A DNA stretch of 31,870 nucleotides, from positions 1 through 31,870 of the forward strand of contig NZ_JAKDJE010000033.1 in NCBI RefSeq assembly GCF_030454045.1, read 5' to 3'. The notes beneath the pieces were generated by a model. The model worked only from the letters and a program-made list of their open reading frames with translations. It made no database searches and was not told the origin of the DNA. Positions 17,612 through 26,031 of this stretch are shown piece by piece; within the stretch, counting starts at the first letter, position 1; each line of letters opens with the position of its first letter. The position numbers were made by a program, and so were the translations under genes. The DNA comes from Psychrobacter sp. (GTDB lineage: Bacteria; Pseudomonadota; Gammaproteobacteria; Pseudomonadales; Moraxellaceae).

Positions 17612-18742
17612 ATGAACTTTTCGAGACAAGCCTTATTGGGCATTGGGATGATTATAGGTGGCAGCGTGATGTTATACGCTATGGTGCAGCAGATTGGCGA
17701 GAGTAATCAGCCAGAGCCTGTATCAGCCATGATAGAAAAACCGATCACTGAGCAAGAATCCTCACAGCCCCTGACGACTGATATTGAGACCGAAAAACGT
17801 ATTCTTGCACAAAAGCAAAAAGAACGTGCTGCTCGTGTTGCAGAGCAAGAGAGGCGTGCACAAGAATTTTTGACAGAACAAGAAGTTGCTGAGGCAGAAG
17901 CATTGGCAAAAGCCCGCGCTGAAAGTCAGCAATACATGGCAAGTACTGCATCTGCTAAAGAGGCGCGCGCAGAAGATAAAAAAGAGACTTCAGCTTCAGC
18001 AGAATCAGCGTTGGCATCGCCTATAACCCCAAAAGCCTCGCAAATCTCAGAAACCTCGCAACAGCAAGAAGCTCAACGACAAGCGGCTGCTAAAAAAGCG
18101 GCTGAAGCCAAAAAAGCAGCCGAGGCAAAGAAACAAGCAGAAGAAAAGAAACAAGCTGAGGCCAAAAAACAGGCTGAGATTCAAGCTGCTGCTGAAAAAG
18201 AGCGGAAAGCAGCTGAAGCGGCTAAAAATGAACCACCAAAATCGCCCTCTGAGTATCAAGTCAAAAAAGGTGATGGGCTGATTAAGCTTGCAAGACAATA
18301 CAACATGCCTGTCGAAGTGTTGGCTCAAGCAAATAACATTTCACCATCGACCTCACTACAGCTGGGTCAAAACATTACCATACCGTCGCGCAGTCAAGTG
18401 CAACGTCTGGAGCGAGAAGCGGCCGCCGCCAAAAAAGCGGCTGAGGCTAAGCGAGACGCTCAGCAAAAGCTTCGTGAGGCTCGTCAAGAAGTCAAAGAAA
18501 CCGATGCGAAAGGCAGCTTTGGGGTGCAAGTAGCGCTCGCAGATAATCAGGCCAAAGCGGATCAACTAGCGAAAAAATTCAAGGAGGCTGGATATCAAGT
18601 GAAGACCAGTCCGACCAGTCGCGGTGTACGCGTCATTGTTGGTCCTGAACGTGGAAAGGTCGCCGCATTGGCACTAAAAGATAAGATCAATAGTGATTCT
18701 AACGTCAATACGACCGGTGCTTGGGTGCTTTACTGGCGTTAA
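17612..18742 (+). CDS. Envelope protein with LysM and SPOR domains
   Basis: A 376-residue protein in the dedD position after folC. The start at 17612 puts the hydrophobic segment (about 6-25) at the N-terminus; an upstream in-frame ATG at 17549 would add a 21-residue tail before it. A long Ala/Lys/Glu coiled-coil-like region spans about 60-208, with repeated KKAAEAKK and KKQAE units. LysM (about 214-258, YQVKKGDGLIKLARQYN) is followed by a second charged helix (264-298) and a C-terminal SPOR domain (about 301-375). LysM and SPOR both bind peptidoglycan, SPOR the denuded glycan at septa, so a division or wall role is inferred. Confidence 0.85.
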   Translation: MNFSRQALLGIGMIIGGSVMLYAMVQQIGESNQPEPVSAMIEKPITEQESSQPLTTDIETEKRILAQKQKERAARVAEQERRAQEFLTEQEVAEAEALAKARAESQQYMASTASAKEARAEDKKETSASAESALASPITPKASQISETSQQQEAQRQAAAKKAAEAKKAAEAKKQAEEKKQAEAKKQAEIQAAAEKERKAAEAAKNEPPKSPSEYQVKKGDGLIKLARQYNMPVEVLAQANNISPSTSLQLGQNITIPSRSQVQRLEREAAAAKKAAEAKRDAQQKLREARQEVKETDAKGSFGVQVALADNQAKADQLAKKFKEAGYQVKTSPTSRGVRVIVGPERGKVAALALKDKINSDSNVNTTGAWVLYWR

Positions 18743-18840
18743 GCTATAACTATAGACTCAGCGACTGTCGTCAGAGATTGATGAGTAGATAAGTGAGATA
18801 TTTTCTTTAGTACTGACTTGAATTATTATTTAATGATCAA

Positions 18841-18868
18841 AACACGACATTCGCTGTCGTGTTTTTTG
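18841..18868 (+). terminator. Intrinsic terminator after the SPOR/LysM gene
   Basis: A perfect 9-bp stem AACACGACA / TGTCGTGTT (18841-18849, 18855-18863), a 5-nt loop and a T run. A-rich sequence on the left side gives it some activity in the other direction too. Confidence 0.85.
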
Positions 18869-19040
18869 TTTTATCGTTTGCCGATTGGCGCAAGCTTGGT
18901 TACGATGAGCACCATTTTTATTACTCATTTTTGTATAACCTGTCAGCCTATAAAGGTTGCCCTGTGGTGATCAGCCGATCATTGACTCTTCAGAGTTGTG
19001 AGGGCTAGCCGGTCACTGTTATATTGTATAAGGTAAAACC

Positions 19041-19571
19041 ATGTCATTTGGCGCTATATTTTTAATCTTGGCCGTTGGGTTTTTAGGGCTGATTACGTTA
19101 CCAAAGCTATTGGCCAGACGTCCAGTCGCAGAGCCAGACCCAAAACCTGTACGCGGTGATGATCTCGCTATCTGGCCTTTTGCGCCGATGCCAATCATGA
19201 CCGATACTGAAGTGATTTTTTTTAATAAGTTAAAAAATGCGCTACCTGAGTATCATATTTTTGTACAGGTTCAGCTGTCACGTATCATCGAAGCCAATAG
19301 TGATGAGACGTCAGAGCGTAGTTTTTGGTTCAATCGTATTTGCCGTCAGAGCGTGGATTATGTGATCGTGGATGTCGATGCGCAGACTACCCTGCTGGCG
19401 ATCGAGCTTGATGACTGGACGCATAGCCGCAAAGCGCGGCAAAAAGCCGATGATAAAAAAGACAAAGCGCTTGCGAGTGCAGGTATAGCTATCGTTCGTT
19501 TTCACGCTGAGCGTATGCCTAGTGCCGATATGCTGAGATATGAGCTAATGCAGGTGATTGAGAGTTATTAA
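19041..19571 (+). CDS. DUF2726 membrane-tethered protein with nuclease-like fold
   Basis: A 176-residue protein with an N-terminal hydrophobic segment (3-20), a linker, then a DUF2726 domain (about 54-172). D106 in VDYVIVD, E122 in AIELDDWTH and a Lys-rich helix at 131-142 resemble the D...ExD/K layout of PD-(D/E)XK nucleases such as Vsr-like proteins. Activity is not proven for the family as far as I know. AAGG lies 7 nt before the start. It converges on the DUF1853 gene. Confidence 0.8.
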   Translation: MSFGAIFLILAVGFLGLITLPKLLARRPVAEPDPKPVRGDDLAIWPFAPMPIMTDTEVIFFNKLKNALPEYHIFVQVQLSRIIEANSDETSERSFWFNRICRQSVDYVIVDVDAQTTLLAIELDDWTHSRKARQKADDKKDKALASAGIAIVRFHAERMPSADMLRYELMQVIESY

Positions 19572-19633
19572 ATGGTTCACTAAGTTTCTTTGGTTGTTAA
19601 AATGAGATAGCTATTCAAGCTATCTAGCTCAGA

Positions 19634-20608
19634 CTATTCTTTTATTTGGCTTAACTGCCTTGGATAAATGACAATCAGTCGCTCACCTTCGAAGTACAAT
19701 CCTGTTCTGAGGTTTGGCGTGTCAAGGTAGGTAAGGGGCGGCTGACACCGACCATAGCGGTCATAAAAGTCGCGCCTATTAAACCACTCAATGTAATGTG
19801 CTTTTCTCAATGCCGCCATATCAATGGTCGCAAGATTGGTCTCATCACTCTTATCGCACCACTCATGCAGTGGGAATTTTGGCTCAAGCCAAGCGGGATA
19901 CTCAAAGTCAGTGCTATTGATAGGTAAAAAGAATCGACCCTTAATGATGCCGTAACGCTTATCGATTTTGATGCGTCCATGATCTTCAGTATCCACCCAC
20001 ACACTACGAAACTGCTTGGTTTGCATGTGCGTCATCTTACGCTGTAGATTATCATTGGAGTTAATCCCAACCCAATTCTCAGGCGCAAAAGGCGCTGAGC
20101 CCATAAAGAACTTGATGGCCAGTTCCCAATGTTCCACCAGCCTCTCTTCATGGTTGTATAAAATCAAATCAAGCTCACCGACAGTCTGCTTACCATTGTA
20201 CAGCTGTACATTATTAGCTAGTGTCTCGTACGGATGCAGCTTGCGTGCAAAGCCATCCTCTAACCAAAACGATAGCAGTCCCTCAAAGTGAAACCCCAAT
20301 CGATTGGGACTAGGGCGTTTAAGTAAATAGCGGGTCAGCTTCTGATAGGCGGCAGTGGTGTCTAGCTCTGTTAATCGCGGCGCATAAGCCTCAAACTGCG
20401 CCTGCCAAAAGCTCGCACTATGCACGGCAACCGCATGGGTGTTCTCATGCGGTGCAAAGTCTAGCCACTGCGTCAAAACATTGGGACATGCCAGTACATA
20501 CGCCAAATCACGCACATAGGGTCGCTTATACGCTTCCCAAGGTGCATCATCTATGAGGCGATTATGTGTGGGTTTATTGATAGGCTCGGGCATAGGATAA
20601 ACCATCAT
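19634..20608 (-). CDS. DUF1853 family protein
   Basis: A 324-residue protein. The family blocks are recognisable: VRDLAYVLACPNVL near the N-terminus, RLGFHFEGLLSFWLEDGF, then GELDLILYN and HWELAIKFFMG, followed by a conserved NLQRKMTHMQTKQF. The E-D-L and W-E-L-A-x-K-F arrangement has been suggestive of a nuclease-like fold, but I know of no tested function. Two adjacent ATGs (20608 and 20605) and a third at 20593 are possible; no clear ribosome site decides. It is the last host gene before the integrated element. Confidence 0.8.
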   Translation of the reverse strand: MMVYPMPEPINKPTHNRLIDDAPWEAYKRPYVRDLAYVLACPNVLTQWLDFAPHENTHAVAVHSASFWQAQFEAYAPRLTELDTTAAYQKLTRYLLKRPSPNRLGFHFEGLLSFWLEDGFARKLHPYETLANNVQLYNGKQTVGELDLILYNHEERLVEHWELAIKFFMGSAPFAPENWVGINSNDNLQRKMTHMQTKQFRSVWVDTEDHGRIKIDKRYGIIKGRFFLPINSTDFEYPAWLEPKFPLHEWCDKSDETNLATIDMAALRKAHYIEWFNRRDFYDRYGRCQPPLTYLDTPNLRTGLYFEGERLIVIYPRQLSQIKE

Positions 20609-20752
20609 TGTGGTGAGGCATTTACCCTAACGGCTCGCTCTATAAAAGTCTATAGGACACGAGTATCTGCTAAGGTAGCGCTCAGTCTCTTGGCGTTAAA
20701 ATATGATATTAATGTGATGAATATGAATGCTGATATCAGTAAAATTTAGCAC

Positions 20753-20785
20753 AAAAAAAGCCAACCATTGAAAACAATGATTGGC
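20753..20785 (-). terminator. Original terminator of tRNA-Pro, now displaced from its gene
   Basis: An 11-bp hairpin (20760-20770 with 20775-20785, loop of four) followed on the minus strand by seven T residues. The only irregular pair is a U-G wobble on the minus-strand RNA but a C-A mismatch on the plus strand, so it serves leftward transcription. It lies 15 bp beyond attL, where the tRNA-Pro gene would end if the element were absent. Confidence 0.75.
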
Positions 20786-20799
20786 TTTTCTCTTTACTG

Positions 20800-20823
20800 C
20801 TATGTTTGGTCGGAACGGCAGGA
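20800..20823. repeat. attL: distal copy of the 24-bp integration core
   Basis: Identical over 24 bp to 31094-31117, including TTTGGTCGGAACGGCAGGA. It duplicates the last 17 bases of tRNA-Pro (with the CCA) plus 7 flanking bases; the sequence diverges immediately on both sides. Confidence 0.92.
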
Positions 20824-20880
20824 AGTAAAGTAAAGGCTGTATGCCCTGTGTTGTATAGGTTTTATTGTTTTTATTTTTGA

Positions 20881-20903
20881 CGATACCAACAATAATACCA
20901 ACA
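20881..20903. repeat. Left integrase arm-type site, two ATACCAACA copies
   Basis: A 23-bp sequence identical to 30978-31000, made of two ATACCAACA units 12 bp apart. It lies 57 bp inside attL. Matching short repeats near both ends of an integrated element are what arm-binding tyrosine integrases use. Confidence 0.75.
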
Positions 20904-22555
20904 ATCGTTTTTAATAATGCCCTTTTTTGGCTGTTTGCTGCTTCACTCACTATTATTTTGTAATTATTTTCACTGCTTGCCGTTTCAACATTTCTCAACA
21001 CGGTAGGGCGGTGTAATTGTTCATAGCTTTGTCAGTAGTGACCGCTGCTTAAGTAATTTTTATGCGTCCGCGTAATTAAAAGTTTAGGGGTTGCTTTTTG
21101 TTTGCATGGGGTTGAATTGCTAATCACTGCACGCGCTCAATAATGGCACTTAAATGCGTGCGTATTTCGTGCGTTTGCTCGCATCAATTCGCATAGCTTT
21201 ACGATACCTGTGCATAAAGTCACTTTAACTTTTTAACTTGGCTTTAACCTACTAATTATCGCTGCAAGTCATGCGCTCACGTTACTTGTCTTGAAACTAC
21301 CTTTAACTTCTTTTTGAAACGGTTTTTATTTTGCGCGTGTGAATGGTGGCGCTCTGTTTGGTCGATACGCTCAACACTCAAAACTATACCCCCCTCGATA
21401 CCTGTCCAGAAAGTCCCCTTTTTATGGACTCAAAGTATTATTTTGATTGCCCTCTAAGATGTCCAAAAACTAGCCAGCATTGGCATAAACTGCACCCGTG
21501 CGCGTACTGTGCCCATAACTCTAACGTGTCCAACAATCTACCTCGTACTTGTTAAGAAACTACCCCTTTTTATGGACTCCAAAAACTCCCTTATGCGTGC
21601 GCGTACTGTTCGCAAAAGTCACTCTTTTTATGGACTCCAAAAACTCCTTTTTATATTGCGCAAAAACCCCGTCATTGGTGCTTGCTTCGCGCGCGTGCGT
21701 ACTGTTCCATAAACTCATTTTTAACCCTGCTTATGATGTCCGTAAATTGCCCCTTTTATGGACTCCGAAAACTAGGTAACGGCAAGATAACGGCAAGGTT
21801 CAAGCCAACATTGCGCGGTGTGTGATTTGGTTTTGACAGGTTCTACTATGTCAGGGTTCAGGTTTTCTCAGGTTCTCAATGTTAAGTTTTATTAAGTCGG
21901 CATAGGCTGCCAACGTTAACAAATGTTAACAGGCAAAGCGGTGCTGTTCACTTTTCGATGTTGGGTTTTATTGGGTAATGAGTGCTGCCAATAGGCAATA
22001 TTAATATGAGGTTTTGTGAGGTTCTAACCTTGTGGTGATCTTGGGGTGATCCTCACGCGCGTACTGTTCCATAAACTACCCCTAACGTGTCCGAAAACCT
22101 ATGGGAAACCTTAGTTTCTTTACACTATAAAAAGGGCTTGGCAGTGATCGCCTACGTTGTCCGAAAAGTCACACGCTATCATGAGATAGGCTCAAAACTG
22201 AGCGCATCTATAACCCGTTACAGCCCCTTGCTAATTTAGCCCTAAAATCGCCTTTCACCCCATGATTAGTAAGCGTTTGCGATCCATTCACTTTTTGGCA
22301 GTTCGTAGCGGAATAGTTAACTTAAACCACGCTCAATACGCGCAAAAATGCTCATATCTCATTTTTGACGGCTCTATCCTGTTTTGGTGGCATCTATAAG
22401 CTGTGGGCTAATGGTAGCAAGGTATCACGCTAACAGTTACCCCATTGGGGGCTGGTGATCGGTAAAACGTGGTAAAAGTAATTATGTTTTTAAACCTTAA
22501 CATAGCTTAACATGCTGCCAGTGCTCAAACTGATCTCACGATAAACATCAGGCAT
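20904..22555. other. Gene-free left arm of the element
   Basis: About 1.65 kb without a credible gene. The central part, from about 21205 to 22172, carries the degenerate repeat family listed next. A pair of GTTAAC palindromes 4 bp apart lies at 21915-21930. A loosely repeated block of about 35 bp occurs at 21880 and again at 21959, both ending in CTGCCAA. In 20904-21200 and 22176-22555 nothing was recognised. Short open frames here are translations of the repeats. Confidence 0.6.
21205..22172. repeat. Degenerate iteron-like repeat array
   Basis: About 16 copies of a loose motif TGTCCnnAAA(A)(C/G)T, often followed by CCCCTTTT. Examples begin near 21209, 21287, 21403, 21460, 21535, 21550, 21608, 21703, 21738, 22065, 22089 and 22158. 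Two stronger sub-repeats are embedded. CTTTTTATGGACTC or a close form occurs at 21415-21431, 21563-21580, 21622-21638 and 21750-21765. GCGCGTACTGT or a close form occurs at 21500-21510, 21599-21609, 21695-21705 and 22057-22067. Spacing is irregular, which argues against CRISPR. A replication origin or a regulator-binding array is the best guess. Confidence 0.7.
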
Positions 22556-22583
22556 AAAAAAAGGCAGACGTTAAACGGCTGCC
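22556..22583 (-). terminator. Terminator of the toxin-antitoxin operon
   Basis: GGCAGACG / CGGCTGCC hairpin (22563-22570, 22576-22583) with a 5-nt loop, one mismatch and seven T residues on the minus strand. It lies 26 bp after the antitoxin stop and is nearly identical to the terminator at 23327-23354. Confidence 0.8.
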
Positions 22584-22608
22584 CTTTGGTGTCAATCATC
22601 ATAAACAG

Positions 22609-22908
22609 TTAAGCCTCTAGTTCTGCCTTAGGGGTTAGGGTAACTTGTAAGCCCATGCCGTCAATAATCTTTAGCATGGTGTCAAAACGTGGCTTCTCTG
22701 ATCGCAATGTCTTGTAAAGGCTTTCGCGTCTTATGCCTGTCTTTTCTGCCAGCTCGTTCATGCCCTTTGCTTTTGCTACATCGTTTAGTGCTTCGATAAA
22801 CTCACTAGGTGCGCCATCGGTCAATATTTCGTTCAGGTAAGCATTGATAAGGGTTTCATCTGTCAGATATTCCGCTACATCAAATCGGCTAGTTTTAATA
22901 TTAGTCAT
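22609..22908 (-). CDS. Antitoxin of a HigBA/RelE-type module (HTH antidote)
   Basis: A 99-residue addiction-module antidote of the Xre-like group. FDVAEYLTDETLINAYLNEIL opens the conserved part; the HTH is around 50-75 (MNELAEKTGIRRESLYKTL), followed by FDTMLKIIDGMGLQVTL. The ATG at 22908 fits the family N-terminus (MTNIKTSRFDV) and overlaps the toxin stop by 8 nt; a longer frame from 22995 lies inside the toxin gene. It neutralises the toxin by binding it and represses the shared promoter (family knowledge). Confidence 0.9.
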   Translation of the reverse strand: MTNIKTSRFDVAEYLTDETLINAYLNEILTDGAPSEFIEALNDVAKAKGMNELAEKTGIRRESLYKTLRSEKPRFDTMLKIIDGMGLQVTLTPKAELEA

Positions 22909-23227
22909 TGGGGTGTTCCTTTTCTTGATCCTTAACTCGCTGCCATAAGGTGCAAGCCTTAGAAATATCGTTTGTTTGGCTGTCTTTACTGCCACCTATT
23001 AACAATAAATAGAGGGTATCGCCTTGCTGGGCATAATAGACACGGTAACCATTGCCTTTGAATATTCGCATCTCATAGATACCGTTTGTATTGGCTAGTG
23101 GTTTATGGTCACCAAAGTTACCGCCTTGCGCTCGCTTGATACGTGCCAATATGCCTACTTTGCCTAACGGGTCTTTTAACTTATGCAACCAACGTTCAAA
23201 CTGTTCTGTTTGGTCAATATTAATCAT
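22901..23227 (-). CDS. Toxin of a HigBA/RelE-type module
   Basis: A 108-residue RelE/ParE superfamily protein of the addiction-module killer group. Diagnostic pieces are LARIKRAQGGNFGDHKPLANTNGIYEMRI, GYRVYYAQQGDTLYLLLIGGSKDSQTNDI and a basic C-terminal helix. Relatives cleave mRNA on the ribosome. The toxin gene comes first, as in higBA. No ribosome site precedes the ATG and a promoter ends only 8 nt before it, so the message may be leaderless. The C-terminal tail beyond residue 100 is coded by the overlap with the antitoxin. Confidence 0.9.
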   Translation of the reverse strand: MINIDQTEQFERWLHKLKDPLGKVGILARIKRAQGGNFGDHKPLANTNGIYEMRIFKGNGYRVYYAQQGDTLYLLLIGGSKDSQTNDISKACTLWQRVKDQEKEHPND

Positions 23228-23235
23228 AGGGTTAG

Positions 23236-23268
23236 ATTATTAGTAAACTTATAATTTATTGTAAACTT
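23236..23268 (-). promoter_or_regulatory. Promoter and likely operator of the toxin-antitoxin operon
   Basis: On the minus strand, TTTACA (23260-23265) and AATAAT (23236-23241) are 18 bp apart, each five of six to consensus. Two direct copies of GTAAACTT (plus strand 23243-23250 and 23261-23268), 18 bp apart, overlap the -35 and the spacer. They are good candidates for antitoxin binding and autoregulation. Confidence 0.6.
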
Positions 23269-23326
23269 TTGGATAATATATAACAAGCTATGACTGTGCT
23301 TGCTGTGTTGTTTATTGTTGATCCAT

Positions 23327-23354
23327 AAAAAAAGGCAGACGATAAACGCCTACC
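23327..23354 (-). terminator. Terminator of the replication-gene operon
   Basis: An 8-bp stem (23334-23341 with 23347-23354, loop of five) closing fully on the minus strand through two U-G wobbles, followed by seven T residues. It lies about 125 bp after the stop of the 850-residue gene, beyond the heptamer array. Confidence 0.85.
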
Positions 23355-23388
23355 TTTGATTATTTTTGCTGTAACCTAGTTTTTTGCA

Positions 23389-23587
23389 TGGGACACTTGG
23401 GACAGTGGGACAACCCTTGTCACTATTGGCTTGTAGCTGTCCCAGCCCGTTTTTAGCCTTTGGGACACTTGGGACAAATTAGCAAATAACGGTATTCTGT
23501 CCCAGCTGTCCCAGTGGTGTCCCAGTGCTTGGGACAGGCTCTAGCCCTTGTGGTGTATGGTCTGTCCCATTTGTCCCAGCTGTCCCA
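23389..23587. repeat. Array of 13 TGGGACA heptamers (both orientations)
   Basis: Exact TGGGACA lies at 23389, 23398, 23406, 23461, 23470 and 23530. Exact TGTCCCA lies at 23438, 23498, 23507, 23518, 23563, 23572 and 23581. Neighbours are commonly 9 bp apart. Six copies lie beyond the stop codon of the replication gene and seven lie inside its 3' end, where they encode the Gly-Thr-rich tail. The density and the presence outside the coding frame suggest a DNA role such as initiator binding. Confidence 0.85.
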
Positions 23588-26031
23588 GTGCTTTTATTAG
23601 TTTCATAGTTTAATATGTCGCTTTTGACAGCATAAACGCGCGTACGATCTTTTTTGAACGGTAACGATACTTTGCACGTTTTACGGTCATGCTCAGTTAC
23701 GTTCAATAACTTAGCGTCATCTAACACTTGCAGCACTTTGCTTTTATTAAATGGTGAACAGACCTTATCAAAGATGCTAGTAGTAAAATAATATTCGTCT
23801 GTGTCGTAGTTATGATAGCCTACGCGGTCATTGATTTTAGGGGCAAAGTCTTGATAGGCGCTGCTATGGCACGGCTGAAAACGACTTGATCCAAACTGTT
23901 CAATAAATGCCTTGATATGCTCTATGATTTGGCGCTGCTCATGCTCACCATCACGCCCGTAGTTATCAAGCCAATTATCTAAGCATACCCTAACGGCTGT
24001 AGTGGCTTGTCCTGCTTGCCAGCCTGTTATACCTGCCTGTGTTGCCATTTCACCAGCTGCAGCCACAATAGCGAACCGTTTAGCCACTCTATGCGCTTGC
24101 GGTGCTAGGTCGCTATATTGGCTCATAAAGTCGCTTACAAGTGCCCTAGCAGTGGCTGTAGTCGCTGCCTTATCATTGGTGATATGTTCAAGCCATGCTA
24201 TGCCAGCTGATCCATAGTAACTATAGGATAGCTCTTTGATCTTATCGGCTTGCGCTGCGCCTGTTTTTGCCAGTACCAAACTATCAAACGTCTTTAAACC
24301 TTTGCCAGCATCAGCATCTATATGAGCTATGCGAACCTCAATACCTGCATTAGTCTTTTGACCTGCTTGCGCCATAAGGTTTTGTAGTGACTCCTCACCA
24401 TTAGATAAAAAGATAATGCGCCATGTTTTGGCTATGCGGTTATGCCCTGTAGTGGTACTGCGCCCTTTACCTTGACCATTAGCCAGCATATAGCTACTTT
24501 TGCCTATGATCTTAGGATCACATTCGCTTACTTCATCTAAGGGTAAAAAACTATCGTTATACTCGCTTGCTGTGCCCTCTAAGGCGTTGTCTGTGCTGCG
24601 CCATGTCTTAGTGTAGCTGTCAGGCTTACCCCATACGCTAGCAGCCGTTTTAAGCGATAACGACTTACCCATACTTGATGAACCTAAGATATGAAAACCG
24701 CCCCCGTCATCATCTAACAGCTCTAATAATTGACCTGCAAAAGCGCAAGCAATCGAGAAAACAAAACGGCTTTGTTCTGCTAGTGGTTTGCATAATTCGT
24801 TACGCCATTGGGCTAATGTCCCTTGCTGGGCTAGTGTGCTGTTAATAGCGTTTGCAGACTGATAGACGGTGATTTGTTTATCATCACCCCCTATTGAGCC
24901 ATTAGCTAAAATATACTGCTTATCGTGCCAGCCTAACTTATCCACGCATAACGCCCGTTTGTGAATAGGGTAGTTTTGAATATAGGTGTCTAAGTAGCTG
25001 CGCTGTTTGGGGTTGGTGGTAATGTTCAAGCCTTGACTGGCAAGCTCACGGCGGTATTCCCTTGCATCACCTTGTAGCAGTGATAATGGCATTGACCACG
25101 TATGGGGCACACCATCATCATCACGCCATTGCAATAACCGCCCCCATGTACCGCTGCTTGTGTCCCTTGTCTTAGCGATAACTTCTATCGGTGAACAAAC
25201 AAACGCCTTAGATTTGAAAGTAATGTTTGCTGGATCATCATCGTTATATTTCACGAAAAATAATCCATCGTGGTAGAGCTCAAAACGCCCATCACTATAG
25301 ATCATCGGCTCATTCAGCTGGGGATCATCGCGCCACTCAGGATAGTAGGCAGTATCTTGTAAATTAACTAGCTGGGTGTCACTGTCTGCCAGTATCGCTT
25401 CATAGCTGTCATGCTGCATCATGGTGACGATATGAGCCACAGTAACCAATGCTTGCGCCTTTACACCTGTCAATAGGTTAATTAAGCCTTTATCATCAAG
25501 CGTCATAGGCACAATTACTTGTGATCCGCTGCTCCAGTGCTGCACCATCTTTTTAAGGCACTGCTTTGTTTTGTGAGGGCTAACAATGATTGTCTTATCA
25601 CTGCTCATTAGGTAGCTGTAAACCTCAATACCGCTATCAAGGTCATTAAACGCTATTATCTCATTGGCTTTGTTTGGCTCACCAATGATGATAGCGCCAT
25701 AACCTGTAGGATCAATGACAATAGGCTTTGCTTTGCTGTTTGGTGTGTAGAATACCGCGCCTACAATATCGCCTTGTTTATCGGTCAATGCTAAGCCTAT
25801 GCTGTTGGCTGTTGGTTCGGTTTTGCCTATTTGTTCACCATAATATATAGTGGTGTCACCTGTAACGAATAGCAGCCGTTCAGGTTCTAGCATGTCATTG
25901 AGTTTGATTAAAAACGGATCGCCTGCCAGCTGTTCCTCTGTAGGTGGCTTGCAATCTTGTAAGAGAGTATGAGCGCCCATGTTGTCCGCATGGGCTTTTT
26001 TATTGTCTATCGTTTGTGGTGTGGTGGTCAT
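23479..26031 (-). CDS. DUF927 superfamily-3-like helicase/replication protein
   Basis: An 850-residue protein. The central DUF927 ATPase domain (about 290-600) has P-loop GSSSMGKS (450-457), acidic Walker B LPLDE (496-500), a sensor-like IIFLSNGE (539-546) and R567 in GIEVRIAH. Residues about 60-190 have the strand pattern of a TOPRIM domain (YGAIIIGEPNKANEII, then VPMTLDDKG), but the usual acidic DxD is not evident, so primase activity is doubtful (inference). A C-terminal domain (about 700-810) looks DNA-binding, and the tail is Gly/Thr-rich and coded by heptamer repeats. Such proteins unwind or initiate replication of phage satellites and plasmids. The ATG overlaps the stop of a 37-codon gene (ATGA). 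Confidence 0.85.
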   Translation of the reverse strand: MTTTPQTIDNKKAHADNMGAHTLLQDCKPPTEEQLAGDPFLIKLNDMLEPERLLFVTGDTTIYYGEQIGKTEPTANSIGLALTDKQGDIVGAVFYTPNSKAKPIVIDPTGYGAIIIGEPNKANEIIAFNDLDSGIEVYSYLMSSDKTIIVSPHKTKQCLKKMVQHWSSGSQVIVPMTLDDKGLINLLTGVKAQALVTVAHIVTMMQHDSYEAILADSDTQLVNLQDTAYYPEWRDDPQLNEPMIYSDGRFELYHDGLFFVKYNDDDPANITFKSKAFVCSPIEVIAKTRDTSSGTWGRLLQWRDDDGVPHTWSMPLSLLQGDAREYRRELASQGLNITTNPKQRSYLDTYIQNYPIHKRALCVDKLGWHDKQYILANGSIGGDDKQITVYQSANAINSTLAQQGTLAQWRNELCKPLAEQSRFVFSIACAFAGQLLELLDDDGGGFHILGSSSMGKSLSLKTAASVWGKPDSYTKTWRSTDNALEGTASEYNDSFLPLDEVSECDPKIIGKSSYMLANGQGKGRSTTTGHNRIAKTWRIIFLSNGEESLQNLMAQAGQKTNAGIEVRIAHIDADAGKGLKTFDSLVLAKTGAAQADKIKELSYSYYGSAGIAWLEHITNDKAATTATARALVSDFMSQYSDLAPQAHRVAKRFAIVAAAGEMATQAGITGWQAGQATTAVRVCLDNWLDNYGRDGEHEQRQIIEHIKAFIEQFGSSRFQPCHSSAYQDFAPKINDRVGYHNYDTDEYYFTTSIFDKVCSPFNKSKVLQVLDDAKLLNVTEHDRKTCKVSLPFKKDRTRVYAVKSDILNYETNKSTGTAGTNGTDHTPQGLEPVPSTGTPLGQLGQNTVIC

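Noticed and set aside
19605..19625. Hairpin AGATAGCT/AGCTATCT between the DUF2726 and DUF1853 genes as a terminator
   Set aside because: The stem is perfect, but no T run follows directly on either strand.
20696..21001. Minus-strand open frame of 101 codons across attL
   Set aside because: It reads through the host terminator, the att core and the arm sites, so it is an accident of the junction.
21343..21779. Three overlapping plus-strand open frames containing repeated LFMDSKN peptides
   Set aside because: They are translations of the TTTATGGACTC repeats in different frames, have no ribosome sites and overlap each other.
21400..21780. CRISPR array
   Set aside because: Repeats are degenerate, unequal in length and irregularly spaced, and no cas genes are present in the window.
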